NCBI GenBank assembly: GCA_017410745.1 | Contig: JAFPPJ010000416.1 | Location: 1 to 6,862 of the forward strand | Direction of reading: 5' to 3' | Length of the DNA: 6,862 nt | Source of the DNA: Oscillospiraceae bacterium | GTDB taxonomy: Bacteria; Bacillota; Clostridia; Oscillospirales; Ruminococcaceae | Program-made: the position numbers and the translations under genes | The notes under the pieces: model-generated | What the model was told of the DNA's origin: nothing | Seen by the model: the letters and a program-made list of their open reading frames with translations, nothing else | Database searches by the model: none | Shown: in pieces, positions 1 through 6,271 of the stretch | Layout of the letters: each line of letters starts with the position of its first letter | Numbering within the stretch: position 1 is the stretch's first letter

Positions 1-2
1 CT

Positions 3-758
3 GCTGCGGCAACTGTGATAGGCAATGCAGCAGGTATGGCTGTATCGCTGTATTTTTATATAACGGGTCGTTCAATGCTCCGCCCTGCTCTCAAAAGTCT
101 GATCCCTCCCGCGGATATAACGGCGGAGATATTCCGTGTGGGCGTGCCTGCTTCACTTGAGACTCTGCTTACATCCGCAGCATACATCGTCAACAATAAT
201 CTTGCGTCCGCATACGGTGATATGACTGTTGCTGCAATAGGCATAGTCCAGAAGGTAATGTCGGTAGGAAGCTATATATATCAGGGCTTTGCAGCAGGAG
301 TACAGCCCGTTATGGGATATAACTACGGAGCGAAGGATTACCGCAGGATGAAGGATATACTCAAGGCAGGGGTGTTCACAGTAACATCGGTCGAGCTTGG
401 AGTTATGCTTGTTTACGGGATATTTGCACCATATATAATCGGACTGTTCTCTCAGACTACGGTCGTGATAGACACGGGTACTGTCGTGCTGCGGACATTG
501 ATGTTCATTCTTCCGTTCGTCGGGACGGTATCAATGTGCAGGATGACATTTCAGGCGATAGGCATGCCCGGATATGCGTTCGGCATCACTCTTGTAAGGC
601 AGCTTATACTGTATATCCCGCTGCTGCTGATATTTGACCGTCTGTTCCGCTTCTATGGAATGATATGGGCACAGCCCGTGACAGAGCTCATTATGATGGG
701 GGCATCCCTGCTCCTGCTGTACCGTATCATCGGCAAGGAAGAAAAAACACTGTCATGA
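3..758 (+). CDS. MATE-family multidrug/cation efflux protein, C-terminal half (5' end outside window)
   Basis: This is an inner-membrane antiporter of the MATE (NorM/MepA/DinF-like) family, which exports drugs or organic cations in exchange for Na+ or H+. The open frame enters from the left edge, so the GTG at 15 is not a credible start. About 251 codons remain of the roughly 450 usual for the family. Counting from the codon at 15, hydrophobic segments lie near residues 1-17, 45-67, 71-100, 119-145, 156-183, 188-211 and 214-239, which fits TM6 to TM12 of a 12-TM fold. The stretch GVQPVMGYNYGA (residues 95-106), followed by a basic K-D-Y-R-R-M-K loop, is typical of the second MATE repeat. The protein ends in a short charged tail (KEEKTLS). 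The substrate cannot be told from sequence. The gene is separated from ruvC by 108 nt with its own promoter, so it is probably a different transcription unit. Family assignment is firm; the exact subfamily is uncertain. Confidence 0.9.
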   Translation, partial: AAATVIGNAAGMAVSLYFYITGRSMLRPALKSLIPPADITAEIFRVGVPASLETLLTSAAYIVNNNLASAYGDMTVAAIGIVQKVMSVGSYIYQGFAAGVQPVMGYNYGAKDYRRMKDILKAGVFTVTSVELGVMLVYGIFAPYIIGLFSQTTVVIDTGTVVLRTLMFILPFVGTVSMCRMTFQAIGMPGYAFGITLVRQLILYIPLLLIFDRLFRFYGMIWAQPVTELIMMGASLLLLYRIIGKEEKTLS

Positions 759-806
759 GCCTTGCGATGCGGATATTTGCCGATACGAAAAATTTCGCTG
801 TACCTA

Positions 807-835
807 TTGAAATTTCAGGCGTTGTATGGTATAAT
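807..835 (+). promoter_or_regulatory. Sigma-A-type promoter of the ruvCAB-glmM operon
   Basis: A -35 box TTGAAA (807-812) and a perfect -10 box TATAAT (830-835) are separated by exactly 17 nt. A TGG triplet at 827-829 adds an extended -10 element. Five of six -35 bases and all six -10 bases match the housekeeping consensus. Transcription would start near 842, giving a leader of about 25 nt before the TTG start of ruvC. The site lies downstream of the MATE stop and upstream of the ruvC ribosome binding site, where an operon promoter should be. Activity is inferred from sequence only. Confidence 0.85.
808..817. repeat. 10-bp perfect palindrome over the ruvC promoter -35 box
   Basis: TGAAATTTCA at 808-817 is self-complementary and covers five of the six -35 bases. 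A related imperfect palindrome, CGAAAAATTTCG, lies upstream at 786-797. The two share the word AAATTTC (790-796 and 810-816), offset by 20 bp, about two turns of the helix. This could be a pair of operator half-sites, an A-tract/UP-type element, or chance in a local AT-rich patch. It does not match the Firmicutes LexA box known to me (CGAAC-N4-GTTCG). Confidence 0.35.
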
Positions 836-853
836 GAAATATGTGTTATCTGT

Positions 854-858
854 GGAGG
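854..858 (+). promoter_or_regulatory. Ribosome binding site that fixes the ruvC TTG start
   Basis: GGAGG at 854-858 sits 8 nt before the TTG at 867. This is the only strong Shine-Dalgarno sequence near the RuvC N-terminus. It lies downstream of the promoter, whereas the more upstream in-frame candidate start at 762 lies before the promoter and would add about 35 residues not found in the family. Confidence 0.85.
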
Positions 859-866
859 AACGACAA

Positions 867-1367
867 TTGAGGATACTTGGAATAGACCCCGGATATGCAA
901 TAGTCGGATATGGTATACTCGATCATAACGGTTATGATCTGTCCGTTGTAGGCTATGGTGCGATAACCACCCCTGCTAATTCATATATGCCGCTGAGACT
1001 TTCGGATATATATGATGATATGAATACCATCATATCAAGGTATAAGCCAGATGCTATGAGCATCGAAAAGCTGTTCTTCACCACTAATCAGAAGACAGGC
1101 ATAGATGTGGCACAGGCAAGGGGCGTGATAATCCTTGCAGCAGTAAGGAGCGGTCTTTCCATATATGAGTATACTCCCCTCCAGGTTAAGCAGTCGGTAG
1201 CTGGATACGGCAAGGCACCGAAAAAGCAGGTCATGGAAATGACCCGCACGCTCCTGTCGCTGCCGTCTGTGCCAAAGCCCGACGATACCGCTGATGCGCT
1301 GGCACTTGCGATATGCCATGCACATTCGGCGAATGCGATATCGGGGATGAATCTGACCAAACGTTGA
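867..1367 (+). CDS. ruvC: RuvC, crossover junction endodeoxyribonuclease
   Basis: RuvC is the dimeric, metal-dependent nuclease that resolves Holliday junctions by paired cuts, working with RuvAB in the cytoplasm. The 166-residue product starts at TTG 867 and reads M-R-I-L-G-I-D-P-G-Y, the canonical RuvC N-terminus; 166 aa is a normal length. The four acidic catalytic residues are D7 in GIDPG, E67 in SIEKLF, and D140 and D143 in PDDTADALA. The stretch KLFFTTNQKTGIDVAQARGV (68-87) resembles the junction-contacting region of Firmicutes RuvC, and VAGYGKAPKKQV (111-122) is the conserved basic segment. The gene is first in its operon, and ruvA follows after 17 nt. A longer in-frame extension back to 762 exists, but it crosses the promoter and is rejected. 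The identity is secure; the TTG start is very likely but inferred from the Shine-Dalgarno position and family alignment. Confidence 0.96.
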   Translation: MRILGIDPGYAIVGYGILDHNGYDLSVVGYGAITTPANSYMPLRLSDIYDDMNTIISRYKPDAMSIEKLFFTTNQKTGIDVAQARGVIILAAVRSGLSIYEYTPLQVKQSVAGYGKAPKKQVMEMTRTLLSLPSVPKPDDTADALALAICHAHSANAISGMNLTKR

Positions 1368-1384
1368 TATAAGGAGCCTTTATC

Positions 1385-1966
1385 ATGATATACAGTGTAA
1401 ACGGCATCGTGGCTGAAAAGCTTGCTGATACAGCGGTTATTGAATGTGCAGGTGTCGGATATGCGTGCCGCACGAGTATATATACTCTTTCTGCACTTGA
1501 GACAGGCAGCACTGCAAAACTGTACACATATCTGCACATCACACAGGATAATGCGGAGCTGTTCGGTTTTGCTGATAAGAAGGAGCTTGGCTGCTTCAAG
1601 ATGCTCATCACGGTATCGGGAGTAGGCCCTAAGGTCGCACTGTCCGTGCTTTCCGGCATGGATGCGGGCACATTTGCGATAACAGTGGCTACAGGAGATC
1701 ACAAGGCTCTTACAAGGATAAAGGGCGTAGGCCCTAAGATGGCTCAGCGTATAGTGCTCGAGCTCAGGGACAAGCTCAAGGGAGAACACGTCTCTGCGGG
1801 CAATACCGCGCTGCCTGTGAAGGGAGCGGCTTCTGATGAAGCAGTGCGTGCGCTTATGGTGCTCGGCTTCTCTGAGGCAGAATCCGAAAGAGCGGTATCC
1901 GCACAGGATCAGTCATTGCCGGTGGAAGAAATAATCAAAGCTTCGCTCAGAAGTCTTGCAGGCTGA
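1385..1966 (+). CDS. ruvA: RuvA, Holliday junction branch-migration DNA-binding subunit
   Basis: RuvA tetramers bind the four-way junction and load RuvB rings for branch migration. The 193-residue protein has the full three-domain layout. An N-terminal OB fold (about 1-62) begins M-I-Y-S-V-N-G and contains the usual H-I-T-Q-D-N-A-E-L-F-G-F strand (51-62). Two helix-hairpin-helix motifs follow, VSGVGPKVAL (77-86) and IKGVGPKMAQRIVLEL (112-127). A flexible linker (about 132-150) leads to C-terminal domain III (about 151-193), which contains DEAVRALMVLGFSEAE and contacts RuvB. AAGGAG at 1371-1376 is a strong ribosome binding site 8 nt before the ATG. ruvB begins 12 nt after the stop. The length is close to that of other RuvA proteins, and nothing is missing. 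Confidence 0.97.
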   Translation: MIYSVNGIVAEKLADTAVIECAGVGYACRTSIYTLSALETGSTAKLYTYLHITQDNAELFGFADKKELGCFKMLITVSGVGPKVALSVLSGMDAGTFAITVATGDHKALTRIKGVGPKMAQRIVLELRDKLKGEHVSAGNTALPVKGAASDEAVRALMVLGFSEAESERAVSAQDQSLPVEEIIKASLRSLAG

Positions 1967-1978
1967 TGGAGGTTATAA

Positions 1979-3034
1979 ATGATCGAACAGAGCGATCTTG
2001 AATTTGAAAGGCTTATGGAGCCTGCCGCCCTGCAGGATGAGGATGAAAAGTCATATTCTCTCAGACCGCAGAAGCTAAATGAGTATATTGGTCAGGACAA
2101 GGTAAAGGACGAGCTTTTCATATGCATACAGGCTGCACGAAAGAGGGGCGAACCTCTTGATCATGTGCTGCTTGACGGCCCTCCGGGTCTTGGAAAGACA
2201 ACACTTGCAGCAATAATCGCAAATGAGATGGGCGTACAGATGAGGCAGACCTCCGGGCCGGTGCTCACCAAACCGGGCGACCTTGCAGCGATACTCACCA
2301 ACCTTAAAGAAAACGATGTGCTCTTTATAGATGAGATACACCGTATGCCGAGGGAGATAGAGGAAGTCCTCTACTCTGCGATGGAAGATTTTGCGGTAGA
2401 TATCATCATGGGCAAGGGGCCTGCTGCAAGCTCTATACGCATAGATCTGAACAAATTCACGCTTGTGGGCGCTACCACAAGAGCGGGTCAGCTTACAGCA
2501 CCGCTCATGCACAGATTCGGCATCCCTCTGCATCTTGAGCCGTATACTACAGAGCAGCTCATGGATATAATCATGCGTTCTGCCACTATACTCGGAGTTG
2601 GCTGCGACAAGGGCGGGGCTATGGAGATAGCGCGCCGTTCAAGGGGCACGCCGAGAATAGCAAACAGGCTCTTGAAGCGTGTGCGCGACTTTGCGGAGGT
2701 AATGGACGACAAGGCCATCGTAGCGCGCATCACTGCTGAAAATGCTGCGATAGCACTGGGCAGGATGGAAATAGATGAGCTCGGGCTCGACAAGCTCGAC
2801 AGAAGGCTCCTTGGAATGCTCATAAAGGGATATAACGGAGGGCCTGCCGGTCTTGATACGCTCGCTGCCGCTATCGGAGAGGAAGCGGTAACGCTTGAGG
2901 ATGTATGCGAGCCGTATCTTATGCAGATAGGTTTTCTTGCAAGGACACCGCGCGGAAGAGTTGCGACACGCCTTGCATACAAGCATCTTGGGTACCCCAT
3001 CGAGGGTGATGACACACAGACTACACTTTTTTAA
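1979..3034 (+). CDS. ruvB: RuvB, Holliday junction branch-migration AAA+ ATPase
   Basis: RuvB forms hexameric ring motors that pull DNA arms through the RuvA-bound junction using ATP. The 351-residue protein shows Y-I-G-Q near residue 36, Walker A GPPGLGKTT (67-75, K73), Walker B LFIDEIH (115-121) and sensor 1 with the conserved arginine in GATTR (164-168). The MHRFGIPL box is at 177-184 and sensor 2 is RGTPRIANRLLKR (222-234). The C-terminal winged helix carries GGPAGLDTLAAAIGEE (287-302) and GFLARTPRGRVAT (318-330). The N-terminal tail of about 25 residues is acidic. The last residues, Q-T-T-L-F, resemble a sliding-clamp-binding peptide. GGAGGT at 1968-1973, 5 nt before the ATG, supports the start. 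Length is at the long end of the usual range of about 330-350. Identity is secure. Confidence 0.98.
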   Translation: MIEQSDLEFERLMEPAALQDEDEKSYSLRPQKLNEYIGQDKVKDELFICIQAARKRGEPLDHVLLDGPPGLGKTTLAAIIANEMGVQMRQTSGPVLTKPGDLAAILTNLKENDVLFIDEIHRMPREIEEVLYSAMEDFAVDIIMGKGPAASSIRIDLNKFTLVGATTRAGQLTAPLMHRFGIPLHLEPYTTEQLMDIIMRSATILGVGCDKGGAMEIARRSRGTPRIANRLLKRVRDFAEVMDDKAIVARITAENAAIALGRMEIDELGLDKLDRRLLGMLIKGYNGGPAGLDTLAAAIGEEAVTLEDVCEPYLMQIGFLARTPRGRVATRLAYKHLGYPIEGDDTQTTLF

Positions 3035-3054
3035 CTGTCAGGAGTTTTTAGAAA

Positions 3055-4416
3055 ATGGGAAGATTATTTGGCACAGACGGTGCAAGAGGCGTTGCGGTAA
3101 CGGAGCTCACATGCGAGACAGCTATGCAGATCGGACGTGCGGCAGCTGCTGTACTCTGCAGCAAAACAGGCAGGAAGCCAAAGCTTATCATAGGCAAGGA
3201 TACCCGTGTATCATCCGACATAATGGAGGCTGCTCTTACAGCAGGCATACTCTCTGTGGGAGCGGATGTGGTATCTCTCGGAGTAGTGCCCACCCCTGCT
3301 GTGGCATTTCTTGTAAGGGAGCTTGGCGCAGATGCGGGCGTTATGATATCTGCGTCCCACAACAGCATGGAATTCAACGGCATAAAGCTGTTTGCAGGCA
3401 CGGGCTACAAGCTTCCCGATGATATAGAGGAAGATATAGAAGCCCTCGTGCTTGATGAGCCCGACAAGCTGCGCGATATGCAGAAGTGCGGCGGCGAAGT
3501 GGGAAGGCTTTCCCGCATGGAGGATGCAGTCGATCTTTATGTGAAGCATGTCCGCAGCACAGGCGAAAGGATCATAGACAATCTCACCATAGCAGTTGAC
3601 TGTGCAAACGGTTCTGCTTCTGCCACAGCTGAGAAGCTCTTTGACGGCATCGGCTCCAAGGTATATCTTATAAGCTGTGATCCCGACGGCGTGAATATCA
3701 ACAACAACTGCGGCTCTACACATCTTGATACTCTCGTGGAGTTCGTGAGAGAGCATCACTGCGATCTTGGCATCGCCTTTGACGGTGATGCCGACAGATG
3801 CCTTGCTGTGGACGGCGACGGCAATATAGTTGACGGCGACAAGCTTATCGCTATATTTGCAAAGGACATGAACGAAAACAACAGACTTTCAAAGAATACC
3901 GCCGTAGTAACTGTTATGACCAATCTCGGCTTCACGTTCTTTGCTAAGGAGAACAATATAAATATCTGCACCACTAAGGTGGGCGACAGATACATAATGG
4001 AGCAGATGCTCGCAGAGGGATATAATCTCGGCGGTGAGCAGTCCGGACATATCATATTCCACGATCATGCCACCACAGGTGACGGTCAGCTGACCGCGAT
4101 ACAGCTGCTGAGCATAATCAAGCGCACAGGCAAGTCCCTCAAGGAGCTGGCATCGGTCATAGAGCGCTACCCTCAGGTCATGGTCAATGTCAAGATAGAT
4201 CAGAGCTCAAAGGAACAGTGGAAGAATATCCCCGAGATAGAGAGTATCATTTCCAAAAAGGAAAATGAACTTAACGGCAAGGGACGCATACTTGTCCGTG
4301 AGAGCGGTACAGAGCCCCTCATAAGAGTAATGATAGAGGGCAAGCAGTTCGACGTTATAAATACGATGGCACTTGAGATAGCTGATGTTATCCGCAGCTG
4401 CTGTCCTATCGGCTGA
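3055..4416 (+). CDS. glmM: GlmM, phosphoglucosamine mutase
   Basis: GlmM interconverts glucosamine-6-phosphate and glucosamine-1-phosphate, the step between GlmS and GlmU on the way to UDP-GlcNAc and peptidoglycan. The 453-residue protein is full length for the alpha-D-phosphohexomutase superfamily. It begins MGRLFGTDGARG, a hallmark of GlmM. The phosphoserine loop is ISASHN (98-103, catalytic S101). The Mg2+ loop is DGDADR (243-248), the sugar-binding loop is GGEQSGH (326-332), and the phosphate-binding loop is RESGTEP (415-421). These motifs fit GlmM better than phosphoglucomutase or phosphomannomutase. AGGAG at 3040-3044 precedes the ATG by 10 nt. The gap from ruvB is 20 nt with no terminator, so it is probably co-transcribed with ruvCAB. 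The methyltransferase gene follows after 8 nt, and its Shine-Dalgarno sequence overlaps the glmM stop codon. GlmM is activated by serine phosphorylation in known cases. Confidence 0.97.
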   Translation: MGRLFGTDGARGVAVTELTCETAMQIGRAAAAVLCSKTGRKPKLIIGKDTRVSSDIMEAALTAGILSVGADVVSLGVVPTPAVAFLVRELGADAGVMISASHNSMEFNGIKLFAGTGYKLPDDIEEDIEALVLDEPDKLRDMQKCGGEVGRLSRMEDAVDLYVKHVRSTGERIIDNLTIAVDCANGSASATAEKLFDGIGSKVYLISCDPDGVNINNNCGSTHLDTLVEFVREHHCDLGIAFDGDADRCLAVDGDGNIVDGDKLIAIFAKDMNENNRLSKNTAVVTVMTNLGFTFFAKENNINICTTKVGDRYIMEQMLAEGYNLGGEQSGHIIFHDHATTGDGQLTAIQLLSIIKRTGKSLKELASVIERYPQVMVNVKIDQSSKEQWKNIPEIESIISKKENELNGKGRILVRESGTEPLIRVMIEGKQFDVINTMALEIADVIRSCCPIG

Positions 4417-4424
4417 GGTGTGAA

Positions 4425-5312
4425 ATGAGGATAGCCGACAAATGGAAGGAATACAGGCTGGTTGACTGCACGTCATCGGAGAAGCTGGAATTCTGGGGCA
4501 ACGTCTCACTTATCCGTCCCGATCCGCAGGTAATATGGCATACCGCACGCAAGTCGGGACTGTGGGAAAAGGCAGATGCACGCTATATCCGCTCTGACAA
4601 GGGCGGCGGCAGCTGGGACATAAGACACAGGATACCCGAAAAATGGCAGATACATTATGATCTTTGCGGTGCTCCCCTGACCTTCAATATTCATCCTACG
4701 GGCTTCAAGCATACGGGACTTTTTCCCGAGCAGGCAGTGAACTGGGAATATGTCAGCACGCTGATACAGGAAAGGCGCAGGACAAAGCCTGTGACGGTAC
4801 TGAATCTCTTTGCCTATACGGGCGGCGCTACGCTTGCCTGTGCTGCTGCAGGGGCTGAGGTCTGTCATGTTGATGCATCAAAGGGCATGGTGCAGTGGGC
4901 AAGAGATAATGCAGCTGCATCGGGGCTTTCCGATAAGCCTATAAGATGGATCGTGGATGACTGCGCTAAATTCGTACAGCGTGAGATACGCCGCGGAAGA
5001 AGATATGATGCCGTTATCATGGATCCTCCTTCATACGGGAGAGGCCCCGGCGGCGAGGTATGGAAGCTTGAGGATCAGGTGTATGATCTTGTGAACAGCT
5101 GTGTCGGCGTGCTTTCCGATGATCCGCTGTTCTTCCTGCTCAACAGCTATACTACCGGCCTTTCTCCGTCGGTCATGGCATATATAATCGGCGAAACGGT
5201 CGGAACAAGAGTGGACGGCACTGTTACGGCAGATGAGATAGGTCTGCCCGTAGAAACGAGCGGGAAAGTACTCCCCTGCGGTTCATCCGCATATTTCATC
5301 GGCAAGAGGTAA
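4425..5312 (+). CDS. Class I SAM-dependent methyltransferase, RlmI/RlmK-like (COG1092 type), target unknown
   Basis: This is a Rossmann-fold methyltransferase using S-adenosylmethionine. It resembles the catalytic domain of the 23S rRNA methyltransferases RlmI and RlmKL. In the 295 residues, an N-terminal region (about 1-95) containing WGNVSLIRPDPQVIW (24-38) precedes HTGLFPEQAVNW (96-107). SAM-binding motif I is VLNLFAYTGGAT (125-136), followed by an acidic ribose-binding residue in VDAS (149-152) and VDDCAKFV (177-184). Motif IV is MDPPSYGRG (199-207). There is no recognisable N-terminal PUA domain as in RlmI, and no THUMP domain as in RlmL, so the specific RNA target cannot be assigned. 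The ribosome binding site GAGG (4415-4418) overlaps the glmM stop, which suggests translational coupling. ecfA1 begins 3 nt after the stop. Family is confident; substrate is an open question, and rRNA is the likeliest guess. Confidence 0.88.
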   Translation: MRIADKWKEYRLVDCTSSEKLEFWGNVSLIRPDPQVIWHTARKSGLWEKADARYIRSDKGGGSWDIRHRIPEKWQIHYDLCGAPLTFNIHPTGFKHTGLFPEQAVNWEYVSTLIQERRRTKPVTVLNLFAYTGGATLACAAAGAEVCHVDASKGMVQWARDNAAASGLSDKPIRWIVDDCAKFVQREIRRGRRYDAVIMDPPSYGRGPGGEVWKLEDQVYDLVNSCVGVLSDDPLFFLLNSYTTGLSPSVMAYIIGETVGTRVDGTVTADEIGLPVETSGKVLPCGSSAYFIGKR

Positions 5313-5315
5313 ACT

Positions 5316-6182
5316 ATGGATTTGATCAGGATTGAGGATGTTACATTCCGATACATGGATATAACCGATGATGATCAGGAAAAGGATCAGTCTTCTGCTC
5401 CTGCTGTATTTGAACATCTCTATCTTAACATAGAAAAAGGCAGCTTTACTGCGGTGCTCGGGCATAACGGATGCGGCAAATCAACGCTTGCAAAGCATAT
5501 GAACGCCATACTCCTTCCCACAGGAGGCAAGGTCTATGCTGCGGGCATAGATACCACCGACGAGGAAAAGCTGTTCGAGATACGCCGCCATATCGGCATG
5601 GTGTTCCAGAATCCCGACAATCAGATAGTTGCATCTGTAGTCGAGGAGGATGTGGCGTTCGCTCTTGAGAATATGGGAGTGGAGCAGTCTGTGATGCGTC
5701 AGAGAGTGGATGATGCACTTGAAGCTGTGGGTATGTCCGAATTCAAGGAGCATGCGCCTTCGCAGCTTTCCGGTGGTCAGAAGCAGAGAATAGCGATAGC
5801 AGGCGTGATAGCCATGAGACCCGACTGCATCGTGCTTGATGAACCTACCGCGATGCTCGACCCCGCAGGCAGACGTGAGGTAATGAAGACTATAAGGCAT
5901 CTCAACCGTGAAAGCGGAGTGACCATAGTGCTGATAACGCATTATATGGACGAGGCTGCCAAGGCGGACAGGGTCGTTGTTATGGACAAGGGCAAGGTCA
6001 TACTTGACAATACACCGAAAAATGTATTCTCCCATGTGGAGCTGCTGAAGGATGTAGGACTTGATGTGCCGCAGTCCACACAACTCATGTACGCAATGAG
6101 GAATGAGGGGTTTGACAGTGCTGATACGCATATCATCAATGAAGAGGAATGTGCGGAGTATCTCTATGAACTGCTCAGATGA
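5316..6182 (+). CDS. ecfA1: EcfA1, energy-coupling factor transporter ATP-binding protein
   Basis: EcfA1 is one of the two ATPases of an ECF (type III) importer. It pairs with EcfA2 and the membrane protein EcfT, which in turn engage interchangeable S-components for vitamins, metals or other trace nutrients. The 288-residue protein has Walker A GHNGCGKST (49-57), a Q-loop in QNPDNQIVASVVEEDVAF (98-115), signature LSGGQKQR (151-158), Walker B VLDEPTAMLDP (173-183, E176) and the H-loop histidine H209. The Q-loop sequence and the A-M-L-D-P D-loop are typical of EcfA1. The C-terminal extension after about 230 is the EcfA dimer-contact region. An acidic segment, DITDDDQEKDQSSAPA (15-30), separates FRY from the first core strand and is longer than usual. 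AAGAGGT (5304-5310), overlapping the upstream stop codon, is the ribosome binding site 5 nt before the ATG. The transported substrate cannot be told from the ATPase. Confidence 0.94.
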   Translation: MDLIRIEDVTFRYMDITDDDQEKDQSSAPAVFEHLYLNIEKGSFTAVLGHNGCGKSTLAKHMNAILLPTGGKVYAAGIDTTDEEKLFEIRRHIGMVFQNPDNQIVASVVEEDVAFALENMGVEQSVMRQRVDDALEAVGMSEFKEHAPSQLSGGQKQRIAIAGVIAMRPDCIVLDEPTAMLDPAGRREVMKTIRHLNRESGVTIVLITHYMDEAAKADRVVVMDKGKVILDNTPKNVFSHVELLKDVGLDVPQSTQLMYAMRNEGFDSADTHIINEEECAEYLYELLR

Positions 6183-6186
6183 TTTC

Positions 6187-6196
6187 ACATATATGT
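6187..6196. repeat. 10-bp perfect palindrome just after ecfA1
   Basis: ACATATATGT at 6187-6196 is self-complementary and starts 4 nt after the ecfA1 stop. It has no G/C-rich stem and no following T-tract, so it is not an intrinsic terminator. It could be an operator in the ecfA1-ecfA2 gap, or a chance AT-rich palindrome. Confidence 0.25.
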
Positions 6197-6216
6197 CAGG
6201 ATATACACATCCGTAT

Positions 6217-6245
6217 TTCACACAGTCATGCTATGATGGTATGAT
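6217..6245 (+). promoter_or_regulatory. Candidate internal promoter for ecfA2
   Basis: TTCACA (6217-6222) and TATGAT (6240-6245) are separated by exactly 17 nt, with a TGG extended -10 triplet at 6237-6239. Each box matches five of six consensus bases. The layout, including TGG before the -10 box, mirrors the promoter ahead of ruvC. It lies inside the only long gap (96 nt) in the operon. Transcription would start near 6252, leaving about 27 nt before the ecfA2 ATG, with the ribosome binding site inside that leader. A second TATGAT at 6232-6237 lacks a well-spaced -35 box. Confidence 0.5.
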
Positions 6246-6264
6246 GATCCATTATGCCGTGACC

Positions 6265-6271
6265 GGAGGAG
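6265..6271 (+). promoter_or_regulatory. Strong ribosome binding site of ecfA2
   Basis: GGAGGAG at 6265-6271 lies 7 nt before the ATG at 6279 and sets that start. An in-frame TTG immediately before it (6276) would have only 4 nt of spacing and is less likely. Confidence 0.85.

Noticed and set aside
15..17. GTG at 15 as the start of a complete MATE-like gene
   Set aside because: The frame is open to the left edge, the product would be only about half a MATE protein, and it would begin inside a membrane segment. It is better read as a gene cut by the window edge.
732..766. Possible terminator for the MATE gene
   Set aside because: GCAAGG (733-738) can pair with CCTTGC (760-765), but the stem is only 6 bp with a 21-nt loop overlapping the stop codon, and no T-tract follows. 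I see no convincing intrinsic terminator in this gap.
762..866. N-terminal extension of RuvC from a TTG at 762
   Set aside because: It would place the start upstream of the promoter and add about 35 residues absent from the family. The Shine-Dalgarno sequence at 854-858 supports the start at 867.
665..928. Open frame of 87 codons on the + strand spanning the MATE end and the ruvC start
   Set aside because: It runs through the promoter and overlaps two real genes in another frame. The protein has no recognisable features.
1088..1789. Long open frame (233 codons) on the - strand across ruvC and ruvA
   Set aside because: It is antisense to two secure genes, has no ribosome binding site that I can see, and its translation is Cys/His/Arg-rich with no recognisable domain. 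It arises because the coding strand rarely uses codons whose complement is a stop.
5481..6221. Long open frame (246 codons) on the - strand across ecfA1
   Set aside because: It lies almost entirely antisense to an intact ABC ATPase, and its product is low-quality, His/Tyr/Cys-rich sequence without motifs. It is a shadow of the ecfA1 reading frame. The same holds for the - strand frame at 6297-6857 opposite ecfA2.
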